38,037 nucleotides of DNA, taken from Bacteroidaceae bacterium. Lineage in GTDB: Bacteria; Bacteroidota; Bacteroidia; Bacteroidales; Bacteroidaceae. A model generated the notes under the pieces. That model was not told the DNA's origin. It worked only from the letters and a program-made list of their open reading frames with translations, and made no database searches. The stretch covers positions 1 to 38,037 of the forward strand of contig JAFXVU010000190.1 of the NCBI GenBank assembly GCA_017534705.1. Reading direction: 5' to 3'. Shown here piece after piece: positions 9,401 to 16,724 of this stretch (position 1 is the first letter of the stretch; the number at the start of each line of letters is the position of its first letter). Position numbers and translations under genes: made by a program.

Positions 9401-9408
9401 GTTTCTGA
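6403..9408 (+). CDS. TonB-receptor-like outer-membrane beta-barrel protein with Gly/Arg-rich C-terminal tail
   Basis: A 1001-residue protein. A signal peptide ends near HAQ (about residue 27). A carboxypeptidase-regulatory-like domain follows (about 34-125: AGRILDGETGEAMIGTNV ... FVGYQAYTKEI). A plug-like segment (about 130-245: VLEELIKKLPGAEV ... VEKVKTYERKSD) comes next, and then a long barrel rich in Asn and aromatic residues, as in the OMP_b-brl_3 group. This group looks like TonB-dependent receptors but has no paired SusD. The substrate is unknown. Two low-complexity stretches stand out: GMGGRGRGGGGGGGG near residues 293-310, and residues 961-1001, where more than half the residues are Gly with several Arg. 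The tail comes after the last barrel strand. The gene is monocistronic and ends at a 12-bp hairpin. Confidence 0.88.
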   Translation: MKAFIQRQMILCIVMLNFFGIVDIHAQSKGRASVAGRILDGETGEAMIGTNVVVTDAEGKNLGGAVTLRDGSFNITAMPMGKMTVKASFVGYQAYTKEINIEKRNQRVNIGTIVLAPDVVLLEGATVTGELPQVTVKDDTVIYNAGAFRVPEGSVLEELIKKLPGAEVGDDGSIKINGKTVRRFLVEGKEFFGNDMNMAMKNLPTEIVEKVKTYERKSDLTRITGIDDGEEETVLDLTIKKGMKQGWFGNVDLAYGSKDRYAERFMVNRFADKTQVSLVGSYNNVNDTGFPGMGGRGRGGGGGGGGETKSGMGGLNLALERGNVEFGGNVRYRNTDSHTSTKSSVQNFVSTRASFSNSSNAGKNINNNINGDFRLEWKIDSMTTLQFRPNFSFSKSESESEGLSATFNDNPYSDEIDDPLSQMDNILHDIKINYNKNASDSESHTDNVSGNLLFNRRLGKSGRNLSIRMNGNYSKTKNDGFNVSNVTYFQRNDSTALTYRFRQTPNSNKSFSAGFTYSEPIAQAVFLQLNYQYQYSKRHSDGKTYDLGGIANMLDSLAQFGNTFLPYNYRDYLDDALSRYTDNENYNHNIEVSMRAIGEHYNLNVGVQMQPQRQKVDYDYQNLDTVASRNFFRISPTLNFRYRFSRQENLQVTYRGNQQQPSITDLFNMTDNSNPLNIRQGNPELKPSFTNNFNVNYNKSIVDLQRSFYGGVSFSNTLNSISNRTQYNDETGGRITKPTNINGNWNLNGNAGFNTAIIPSRFTVNFSTSAGYNNRVSYIYQDNESMKNKVKDLNLSERLTFTWREEYFDISVHGNLNYTHSRSLLVSTSNQDTYRFNYGISTNVNLPINLSFSTNLSMNSRRGYSSSQMNTNELIWNAQVAYRFLKNKQATVSLQAYDILAKRSNISRSFDATRRSDTETNEITSYVMAHFIYRVNLFGTREARRNMRQGMREGRDMNFGGERGGDRGGRGEGGGRGGRGGGGFGGGGGFGGGGGNRGGGF

Positions 9409-9440
9409 TAAGAAACACGATGACTTCCAAGTAAATCATG

Positions 9441-9476
9441 TTGGGTACGCAGACACACAGATGACTGCGTACCCAA
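9441..9476 (+). terminator. Hairpin terminator after the barrel-protein gene
   Basis: Perfect 12-bp arms TTGGGTACGCAG (9441-9452) and CTGCGTACCCAA (9465-9476) enclose a 12-nt loop. An AT-rich stretch, not a clean T-tract, follows. It lies 32 nt past the stop codon. Confidence 0.75.
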
Positions 9477-9764
9477 TATAACATATTTAATTCGTGAAAA
9501 TTGTACGTTTTGTAAAATAGTTAAAAATAATATGGCTAGCATCCGAACTATTTACGAATACCACTTGTCGTCATTCTTTGCACCATAACCACTTTCGCAT
9601 TTTCAAAAATATCATTTATACGTAAAATATTCTGTATTAGTTAAGGCTACATTCAACTTCCGAAACCCGAGAAGTGGAACTACCCGCATAAAACCTGCTT
9701 AATAATTTCTTTTTTATCTGTATAAAAAGGAAGATTCGCTATGTAATCTTTCTTTTTTTTTGTG

Positions 9765-9772
9765 TAAATTTG
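9765..9772 (+). promoter_or_regulatory. -7 box upstream of uxaC
   Basis: TAAATTTG matches the Bacteroidetes -7 consensus and ends 31 nt before the uxaC ATG. No TTTG is found at the right distance upstream. Between it and the preceding terminator (9477-9764) I see only AT-rich sequence. Confidence 0.55.
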
Positions 9773-9803
9773 CACTATCAATAATTCATCAAACCCTACG
9801 ACT

Positions 9804-11219
9804 ATGAAAGAATTTATGGACAAAGACTTTCTGCTCCAGACCGAGACGGCGCGGAAACTCTATCACGAACACGCATCGAAGATGCCTATCATCGACTACC
9901 ACTGCCACCTCATACCACAACAGGTGGCTGAGGACAAACATTTCGCTTCCATCACTGAAGTATGGCTCGGTGGAGACCATTACAAATGGCGCGCAATGCG
10001 CAGCAATGGCATTCCTGAGAAATATTGCACAGGCAAAGACACCACAGACTGGGAGAAGTTTGAGAAGTGGGCTGAAACGGTACCTTACTGCCTCCGTAAT
10101 CCACTCTACCACTGGACACACCTGGAGCTGAAGACGGCTTTCGGTATCAACAAGATTCTCAACCCCAATTCAGCCCGTGAGATTTTCGACGAGTGCAATG
10201 ACAAGCTGAAGAACGACCCGTCCCTTACCGCTCGCGGCTTAATGCGCAAGTATCATGTAGAGACTGTCTGCACTACTGACGACCCTGTGGATTCACTCGA
10301 GTACCACATCGCCACGCGTGAGTCAGGCTTTGAGGTGAGAATGCTTCCCACATGGCGTCCCGACAAGGCGATGGCCGTAGAAGTGGCTGCTAATTTCCAA
10401 GCTTATATGGAGAAACTGTCAGAAGTAAGCGGTGTGACAATATCCTGTTTCAACGACATGATTGACGCACTGCAGAGTCGTCACGACTTCTTCGCTTCAC
10501 AAGGTTGCAAACTAGCCGACCACGGCATTGAGGAATTCTACGCTGAGGACTATACCGACGAAGAAATCAACGCTATCTTCAATAAAGTTTATGGTGGCAA
10601 AGAACTGAGCAAGGAAGAGGTGTTGAAGTTCAAGAGCTGCATGTTGGTGAAGTTCGCCGAGATGGATGCTGCAACAGGTTGGGCACAACAGTTCCACTAT
10701 GGTGCCATCCGCGACAACAACACCCGCATGTTCCAGTTGCTTGGCCCTGACACAGGCTTCGACTCCATCGGTCAGTTCCAAACAGCCAAAGCTATGTCGA
10801 AATTCCTCAACCGTCTCGCCAGCGAGGGCAAACTTACCAAAACCATCCTTTACAACCTCAATCCTGCCGACAACGAGATGATTGCCACCATGCTGGGCAA
10901 CTTCCAGGATGGTACCGTTCCCGGTAAGATACAGTTCGGTTCGGGATGGTGGTTCCTCGACCAAAAGGATGGTATGCAGAAACAGATGAACGCACTCTCT
11001 GTGTTAGGTCTGCTCAGCCGATTCGTGGGTATGCTCACCGACTCCCGCTCCTTCCTCTCCTATCCTCGCCACGAGTATTTCCGCCGCACACTCTGCAACC
11101 TGATAGGAACCGATGTGGAAAACGGAGAGATTCCGTACAGCGAAATGGACCGTGTCTGCCAGATGGTGGAGGACATCTCTTACTACAACGCCAAGAACTA
11201 CTTTAAGTTCGGGGAATAA
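9804..11219 (+). CDS. uxaC: Glucuronate (uronate) isomerase
   Basis: A 471-residue cytoplasmic enzyme (EC 5.3.1.12) that isomerises D-glucuronate to D-fructuronate and D-galacturonate to D-tagaturonate, the first step in growth on pectin and glucuronoxylan sugars. It is a TIM-barrel amidohydrolase relative. IDYHCHLIP at about residues 30-38 gives the His-x-His metal site (H33, H35), followed by EVWLGGDHYKWRAMR. TTDDPVDSLEYH, QFHYGAIRDNN and GSGWWFLDQKDGM are further UxaC landmarks. Length is normal. The gene stands alone: no uxaB, uxuA, kdgK or kdgA is nearby, so the rest of the pathway is encoded elsewhere. It has its own -7 box and ends at a strong terminator. Confidence 0.97.
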   Translation: MKEFMDKDFLLQTETARKLYHEHASKMPIIDYHCHLIPQQVAEDKHFASITEVWLGGDHYKWRAMRSNGIPEKYCTGKDTTDWEKFEKWAETVPYCLRNPLYHWTHLELKTAFGINKILNPNSAREIFDECNDKLKNDPSLTARGLMRKYHVETVCTTDDPVDSLEYHIATRESGFEVRMLPTWRPDKAMAVEVAANFQAYMEKLSEVSGVTISCFNDMIDALQSRHDFFASQGCKLADHGIEEFYAEDYTDEEINAIFNKVYGGKELSKEEVLKFKSCMLVKFAEMDAATGWAQQFHYGAIRDNNTRMFQLLGPDTGFDSIGQFQTAKAMSKFLNRLASEGKLTKTILYNLNPADNEMIATMLGNFQDGTVPGKIQFGSGWWFLDQKDGMQKQMNALSVLGLLSRFVGMLTDSRSFLSYPRHEYFRRTLCNLIGTDVENGEIPYSEMDRVCQMVEDISYYNAKNYFKFGE

Positions 11220-11264
11220 ATAACCTTAAAGTCCTTTAGGACATTAGAGGCAATAACAGCAAAC

Positions 11265-11300
11265 AAAAAACCGGAGCCATAAAAATGACTCCGGTTTTTT
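11265..11300. terminator. Bidirectional terminator between uxaC and the winged-helix gene
   Basis: AAAAAACCGGAG (11265-11276) and CTCCGGTTTTTT (11289-11300) form a perfect 12-bp stem with a 12-nt loop. The ends give a T-tract on either strand. It sits between convergent stop codons at 11219 and 11317. Confidence 0.9.
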
Positions 11301-11316
11301 ATGCTAAGAGGAAATA

Positions 11317-11526
11317 TTATTTCAGAGAGTAGATATATGGATCTTTCTCATCCTGAGTCTCAGCAACATTAACTTTGTCCTCACGGAGCAACCAACCAAG
11401 ACCAAGATTGAAATCTTTCTCTGACAACTTTGTGGCTTTCTTAATCTGCTTGAAAGTCAAACCTTCTGAACCTGCAAGGGCATTCCAAATTGTTCCTGCC
11501 ACATTACCTGCTTTTTCCTGCAACAT
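11317..11526 (-). CDS. Small winged-helix domain protein (DUF2582-like)
   Basis: A 69-residue soluble protein. EKAGNVAGTIWNALAG is the first helix, GLTFKQIKKATKLSEKDFNLGLGWL a helix-turn-helix-like pair, and REDKVNVAETQDEKDPYIYSL the beta-wing. This matches the small winged-helix family (PF10771, DUF2582) common in Bacteroidetes, whose function is not established; DNA binding is inferred only from the fold. It has one of the best promoters in the window (11584-11615), giving a leader of about 53 nt. It shares a bidirectional terminator with uxaC but is transcribed towards it, so the two need not be related in function. Confidence 0.8.
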   Translation of the reverse strand: MLQEKAGNVAGTIWNALAGSEGLTFKQIKKATKLSEKDFNLGLGWLLREDKVNVAETQDEKDPYIYSLK

Positions 11527-11583
11527 AATCGTAATTTACCTAAAATTGTTAAACTTAAAATTGAGTTCGTTAAAAAATCTGTG

Positions 11584-11615
11584 CAAAATTATTGCTTTGC
11601 AATGGATTGCACAAA
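11584..11615 (-). promoter_or_regulatory. Promoter of the small winged-helix gene
   Basis: On the minus strand TTTG (11615-11612), 20 nt and TAATTTTG (11591-11584) fit the Bacteroidetes consensus exactly. The rest of the 303-bp gap (11616-11829) shows only AT-rich sequence and a weak 5-bp stem at 11692-11708; no terminator for the GH43 gene is evident. Confidence 0.8.
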
Positions 11616-11829
11616 TTTTTCTACGAAAAAATGGCAAAATTTCAGAAAAAAATCACATAATTTGTTTAAAAATTGCACACTTAAGGCTTTTTGTGCCGTG
11701 TTCGCACACAACAAATGTTTACATCACTATTTATGATGAAAAGCCGTTAGGATAATCATCAATTATGTAAAAAAACAGTTTTAACATTCCTCGACGAAAA
11801 GAAAAAAGCAAGACAGGAAAACATCTGCC

Positions 11830-12906
11830 CTATTTGAAATCGTTCAAGACCCATTGATCTCGCCAGGGGATTTCTATAGCACCCGTCTTTTTGTCAGCAA
11901 TAAGTGGTAGCCAAATATAACGGCTGTCTGCTAAGTCTTTCTTCTTCCACATATCAAAACATGCGATAAACAGTCCTTTCTTAGGCTTGACTGGGATAAC
12001 GTATGTGCTTTGGCCGTAGAAAGTCTTGTCGGCATCAGGACCAGTACAAGGGTCGCCTACAACTCTCCACTCACCCATGATGTTATCAGCCACAGCAAGT
12101 TCGGCGCGGTTGGGATCCCATCCCGTACATCCGCTGGAAAGCATATAGTATTTACCTTTGTACTTGAAAACAGCAGGTGCCTCACGCGCCATGTCCACGA
12201 ATCGACGTACAAAAGTCCCGTCAGGACGAAGATAGTCGTCTGTCAGCCGGTTGATGTGGAGCGTTTGGTTGTTTTCCGAGGAGCAGAACTGATACGCGGT
12301 GCCATCGTCATCGACGAAAAGGGTCTGGTCGCGGCTCATACCATCATTAGGTCTAAAACTCTCAATATACTTGAAGGGACCAATAGGAGAATCGCTGACA
12401 GCAACACCTGCACAGGCCTTGGAATAGTCCGCGCTTTCTGCATGCACCCACATGACGAACTTCTTGGTTTTCTTGTTGTAGATGACCTTCGGACGCTCAA
12501 TGACTTTCGACGGATGAAGGTCACTGTCGGGATTGTCAGGTTCAGCCTTCAGCGCAAGACCTTCGAACTTCCAGTTGAGCAAATCCTTGGAGGAGTAGCA
12601 ACTGACACCACTCACATCTGTGCGGTAGCATTCCCATGTGGCCCAACTGGGAAGGATTGTCTCGCCAACCTTGTACTCGCCATACATGTACCATGTATCC
12701 TTATATTTCATCAGACCAGCACCATGCGCATTAATCATGTTGCCGTCTACATCTTTCCACACCTCTTTAGGGGTAAAACTCACGTTTCGATGCTGTGCGT
12801 TTGCTGTGCTATAATTGGCAAGAACCATCAAAGTGGCAATTACGCCTGTAAATAGTTTACGGATTGTCTTTTTGTAGTTAGTAATGAATGATTTTCCTAT
12901 CTTCAT
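11830..12906 (-). CDS. Secreted glycoside hydrolase family 43 protein with non-canonical base position
   Basis: A 358-residue protein with a long N-region and a signal sequence ending near NYSTANAQ (about residue 38). The remainder is one five-bladed beta-propeller: VSCYSSKDLLNWKFEG is the blade motif, SRDQTLFVDDDG (D193) gives the pKa-modulating Asp, and REAPAVFKYKGKYYM (E242) gives the catalytic acid. At the position of the usual base Asp the sequence is INAHGAGLMKY, with no Asp. This recalls GH43 subfamilies such as 24 and 34, which act on galactosides or related furanosides; I cannot fix the subfamily by eye. It is divergent from the GH31 gene and shares its 189-bp upstream region. No carbohydrate-binding module or C-terminal sorting tail is seen. 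Confidence 0.85.
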   Translation of the reverse strand: MKIGKSFITNYKKTIRKLFTGVIATLMVLANYSTANAQHRNVSFTPKEVWKDVDGNMINAHGAGLMKYKDTWYMYGEYKVGETILPSWATWECYRTDVSGVSCYSSKDLLNWKFEGLALKAEPDNPDSDLHPSKVIERPKVIYNKKTKKFVMWVHAESADYSKACAGVAVSDSPIGPFKYIESFRPNDGMSRDQTLFVDDDGTAYQFCSSENNQTLHINRLTDDYLRPDGTFVRRFVDMAREAPAVFKYKGKYYMLSSGCTGWDPNRAELAVADNIMGEWRVVGDPCTGPDADKTFYGQSTYVIPVKPKKGLFIACFDMWKKKDLADSRYIWLPLIADKKTGAIEIPWRDQWVLNDFK

Positions 12907-12941
12907 GATTGTATGATTTTAATGAGATGATTATTCAGACA

Positions 12942-12949
12942 CAAATTTA
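12942..12949 (-). promoter_or_regulatory. -7 box of the GH43 gene
   Basis: TAAATTTG on the minus strand, 35 nt upstream of the ATG. No TTTG is present at the expected -33 distance. Confidence 0.5.
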
Positions 12950-13018
12950 GATAAAAAAACGAATTTATCCACCAATAGAGATAAAGAAAAAATAATCTAT
13001 CGAGAAAAAGAGTTTTAT

Positions 13019-13050
13019 TTTGCTGTAAACGATACTTTTTTGTAAATTTG
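13019..13050 (+). promoter_or_regulatory. Promoter of the GH31 gene
   Basis: TTTG (13019-13022), 20 nt, TAAATTTG (13043-13050) match the consensus fully. The predicted start near 13054 gives a leader of about 42 nt. Confidence 0.8.
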
Positions 13051-13095
13051 CATTGTCCCAAAAAATAACCGTTTTAAATTTATATTATAGACATT

Positions 13096-16000
13096 ATGAA
13101 AAAGACCGCAATCTCTGCTTTGTTGACTTTATTCATGGTTTGTGCCAATGCGCAGGACTACACGATCACCACTGCAGGTATCGTGACTGAAATTACATTC
13201 TACACACCACAGATTGTCAGAGTGACCAAATACCAGAGTTCTGATGCCCTAGGCAAATCAGACCCTAAGGTTGTAGTGACCATGACTCCGCAAGAGGTAA
13301 AGCCGACATTATTGCAAGGCAACAGTGTCGACACATTGAAGACGGAGGAGATGATGGTCACCTGCAATAGAACTACAGGTGTAGTCGGTTTCTATCGTCC
13401 AGACGGCACGACACTCCTTAAGGAACGTGGCCGGGCATCGTTCACTAAACGGACATCGCACGCTATCGACCCCTACGATGTGTCACAATCCTTCCGTCTC
13501 TCTAATGGAGAGGCCATTTACGGATTCGGGCAGGTGCAAGACGGCAACCTCAACCATCGCAACAAGAGTTACAACCACATGGTGCAGAACAACATGTCTG
13601 TATGGATTCCTTTCTTCCACTCGACAAGGGGCTATGGCTTATACTGGGACTTGTATGGTCCCTGCGACTTCAGTGACAACACTTCGAATGGTGCCACGTT
13701 CAAGACGGAAGCCGCACATGCCGTGGATTACTACATACTTGTAGGCTCTGAGACAGATGGTGACGATGTTGTGCGTCGTGTGCGTGAGCTGACTGGGCAA
13801 GCAACGATGGTTCCACTCTGGACATTCGGATACTTCCAAAGCAAGGAACGCTACCAAAGCGCTACTGAGACATTGGGTGTGCTTCAAAAATACCGCTCCA
13901 TCAAAGTGCCTATCGACTGCGTTGTACAAGACTGGCAATACTGGGGCGACAACAACCAATGGAATGCCATGGAATTCCTCAACCCTCAATTCAGAACTGA
14001 CTATCCAAAGATGATTGACGGCGTACACAATGACGGCGGCCACCTACTTATCTCTGTCTGGGCCAATTTCGGGCCTGACACCAAACAGTACGCACATTTC
14101 AAGACTAATAATCAGTTGATGAAGATGGGCAGCAGCATCATGACCACAACCTACCCGCCTAATTCTGGGGTAGCCATTTACAGCCCTTACCAACAGTCAG
14201 CACGCGACTATTACTGGAAATGCTTGTATGAGGGTCTAGTGAACAAAGGAGTCGACGCCTACTGGGTGGACTCTTCAGAGCCCGACCATTACCAAGGAGG
14301 CGAGGATTGGGAGAGAACAAACGATTTCATTGTCCTGGACAAGGACGATAAGGACAACGCCACCCTCAACCCCCATTCATTGGAAACGACCCACACTTGG
14401 CGCTCAATGCGTAATGTGTTCCCGTTGATGCATGCCAGCGGTGTTTATGACGGTCATCGCAAGCAGAAAGCCGACCTCACCGAAGCCAAGCGCGTCATGA
14501 TTATGACTCGTTCAGGTTTCGTGGGCATGCAGCGCTACGGCGCTGGTACCTGGAGTGGCGACATCACTTCATCATGGGAAACTCTTGCCAATCAGATTCC
14601 AGCTGCCCTCAATTACTCTGCCTGTGGCATTCCAAGTTGGAACAGCGATATCGGTGGTTTCTTTAATGGTTCATACCATGGCCCTGGCCAGGACAACTAC
14701 AATGAACTCTACTGCCGTTGGATTCAGTTTGGCGCGTTCTGCACCATCATGCGCAGCCACGGTTCCGGTACCGACCGTGCCATCTATCAGTTCGGGAAAA
14801 AAGGCGAAAGCTACTTCGACATCATCGCCCGCTACATCAATCTCCGATATGCTCTATTGCCCTACATCTACAGTACTGACCGCCAGGTCTATCACGACGG
14901 CTACTCCTTTATGCGCGCCATGGGCATCGCCTACCCCGCCGACTCCAAGACCCACGAACTGAAGGACCAGTTCATGTTCGGGCGAGACATTCTTGTAGCA
15001 CCTGTGGTCAAGTCACAAGCTGAGCAACGCAAGGTTTATCTGCCTGTTGGCGACAACTGGACCGACATTTGGACAGGCCTGCAATACGAAGGAGGCCAGA
15101 CTGTGAACCGCAGTGTATCACTCGCGCTTATGCCTCTATTTGTACGTCAGGGTAGCATTATCCCCTGGGGACCCGATGTACAATACAGTTCACAAAGCGA
15201 TTGGAAGGACCTCGAGGTTCGTGTCTATCCAGGTGCCAACGGGGCATTCACCCTTTATGAGGACGAGCGCGACAACTATAACTATGAGCAAGGACAATTC
15301 TCTGAAATCCCGTTTTCATGGAATGACGCCACACATACACTGACCATTGGCGCGAGAAAGGGTGAGTTCAACGGTATGCAGACCGACCGTACTTTCCGTA
15401 TCGTGCTTGTCGACCCCACCAACAGTCTTGGACTGGGCATTAAGCAGTCGGTTCGTTTCAGTAAGGAAGTGACATATTCAGGCTCAGAAGTGTCCGTGCA
15501 AATCGACAACGAACATCTTGTAGCCGAAGACATCCCGGCTGTGCAAAGCATTCAGGTTTCGCCATCTAATCTCAAGTTGTATCTGGGACAAAGCCAGACC
15601 ATCAGCATCAAAGCCACTCTTGAAGACGGCACATCGCAGTTTGTCACCCTAGATGCTGTCTGTGAGAGCAGTGACAATGGAATAGCATACATTCGTGACG
15701 GCATTATCTATTCGGGGATGAAAGAAGGTCGGGCCGACATCAATATTACCTACACGGACGGACTTGGCAAAGACCATCATGCTATCGTGACAGTGGAGAC
15801 TTCTATACCGTCCAATCTTTATACTTGGAAGGCTGTGGAATGGTATCGCAACCGTGTGGCCGACCGACTTGGGTCATCGGATATCACCTACAGTAGCAAG
15901 GACAACACCATTACCATTACCAAGAAAGGCGCACAGAACATCGCGCTTAAATACTCCGAGAAGAGATACATGGAACCAGGGATGAAGTACCTTGTGGCTG

Positions 16001-16413
16001 TGGCATCTGATATATCTAAGGACAAGGGTGATTCCCAACTCTGGTACATCAACGGCACATGGGTAAACATCGTCAACCCCACCGAGGTAAAAACGCTCGA
16101 TGACGGACGTGTCATGGTGGCGTGGGCTATTGACGAAAACAAGGGTTATGAACTCACTGGCGAAACCATCTTCGGTATGACTTCTACCAGCAACACGGGA
16201 CGTTCCGTCATCAGCTACGTGGGCTTCTCCTCTGACTTGAAGAAAACAGAGCGTGAACTCAAAGACGCTGTGAGTATCCACACGCCGTCGATTGATCCAG
16301 GCAAGCCTAAAAATGTCTATTCAATTGACGGGGTAACCCGTCCTGCTCTTGCACATGGTATAAATATCGTGGTCGATAACAACGGTAAGACATCAAAGGT
16401 TTACAAGAAGTGA
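13096..16413 (+). CDS. Secreted multi-domain glycoside hydrolase family 31 (alpha-glucosidase/alpha-xylosidase type)
   Basis: A 1105-residue protein. Signal peptide to about residue 19 (VCANAQ), GH31 N-terminal beta-sandwich, then a TIM barrel with DAYWVDSSEPDH (nucleophile D392) and WNSDIGGFF (acid/base D518), and the beta-sandwich domains that follow the barrel. From about 815 to 895 there is a BIG_2-like Ig domain (SPSNLKLYLGQSQTISIKAT). Residues 900-1060 form an extra beta-rich domain that could bind carbohydrate. The end, NVYSIDGVTRPALAHGINIV, resembles a degenerate type IX sorting tail. It releases terminal alpha-linked Glc or Xyl; which one cannot be decided here. It is divergent from GH43, suggesting shared induction by a plant glycan. 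No SusC/D is nearby. Confidence 0.9.
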   Translation: MKKTAISALLTLFMVCANAQDYTITTAGIVTEITFYTPQIVRVTKYQSSDALGKSDPKVVVTMTPQEVKPTLLQGNSVDTLKTEEMMVTCNRTTGVVGFYRPDGTTLLKERGRASFTKRTSHAIDPYDVSQSFRLSNGEAIYGFGQVQDGNLNHRNKSYNHMVQNNMSVWIPFFHSTRGYGLYWDLYGPCDFSDNTSNGATFKTEAAHAVDYYILVGSETDGDDVVRRVRELTGQATMVPLWTFGYFQSKERYQSATETLGVLQKYRSIKVPIDCVVQDWQYWGDNNQWNAMEFLNPQFRTDYPKMIDGVHNDGGHLLISVWANFGPDTKQYAHFKTNNQLMKMGSSIMTTTYPPNSGVAIYSPYQQSARDYYWKCLYEGLVNKGVDAYWVDSSEPDHYQGGEDWERTNDFIVLDKDDKDNATLNPHSLETTHTWRSMRNVFPLMHASGVYDGHRKQKADLTEAKRVMIMTRSGFVGMQRYGAGTWSGDITSSWETLANQIPAALNYSACGIPSWNSDIGGFFNGSYHGPGQDNYNELYCRWIQFGAFCTIMRSHGSGTDRAIYQFGKKGESYFDIIARYINLRYALLPYIYSTDRQVYHDGYSFMRAMGIAYPADSKTHELKDQFMFGRDILVAPVVKSQAEQRKVYLPVGDNWTDIWTGLQYEGGQTVNRSVSLALMPLFVRQGSIIPWGPDVQYSSQSDWKDLEVRVYPGANGAFTLYEDERDNYNYEQGQFSEIPFSWNDATHTLTIGARKGEFNGMQTDRTFRIVLVDPTNSLGLGIKQSVRFSKEVTYSGSEVSVQIDNEHLVAEDIPAVQSIQVSPSNLKLYLGQSQTISIKATLEDGTSQFVTLDAVCESSDNGIAYIRDGIIYSGMKEGRADINITYTDGLGKDHHAIVTVETSIPSNLYTWKAVEWYRNRVADRLGSSDITYSSKDNTITITKKGAQNIALKYSEKRYMEPGMKYLVAVASDISKDKGDSQLWYINGTWVNIVNPTEVKTLDDGRVMVAWAIDENKGYELTGETIFGMTSTSNTGRSVISYVGFSSDLKKTERELKDAVSIHTPSIDPGKPKNVYSIDGVTRPALAHGINIVVDNNGKTSKVYKK

Positions 16414-16458
16414 CGATAGGGCATTGAATTGCAAAATGTCTGAGGTCATCAGTATAGT

Positions 16459-16497
16459 CCGTAGGTGCACTTGCAAAGCACCTACGGCTAATTTTTT
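16459..16497 (+). terminator. Rho-independent terminator of the GH31 gene
   Basis: Perfect 10-bp arms CCGTAGGTGC (16459-16468) and GCACCTACGG (16478-16487), 9-nt loop, then six T at 16492-16497. The rest of this 311-bp gap holds only AT-rich sequence and the next promoter box. Confidence 0.9.
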
Positions 16498-16631
16498 AGA
16501 ACACACTCAATTAGATTTTTAATATCATTCAATATTCCCCAACAAGATGTTATCATTTGCAGTTATTTTTTGTTAATATCTTGCCGTTTTATTTTTTTCC
16601 TTTTTTATGATGCGGTATGAAAAAATATTAC

Positions 16632-16639
16632 TAATTTTG
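16632..16639 (+). promoter_or_regulatory. -7 box of the 710-residue secreted-protein gene
   Basis: TAATTTTG, 85 nt before the ATG. The expected -33 site reads GATG, a poor match. Confidence 0.5.
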
Positions 16640-16724
16640 CAGAAATTCTAAGTATTATATATTTATCCCAAGCATAATAAATATTTCTATAAAACTTTAC
16701 TTAACCAATTAAACATTTTTCAGC

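Noticed and set aside
11221..11250. Short hairpin GTCCT-TT-AGGAC just after uxaC
   Set aside because: Only 5 bp and followed by the much stronger terminator at 11265-11300.
11830..16413. GH43-GH31 pair as a polysaccharide utilisation locus
   Set aside because: No SusC/SusD pair, sensor/regulator or transporter is present nearby, so only a divergent enzyme pair can be claimed.
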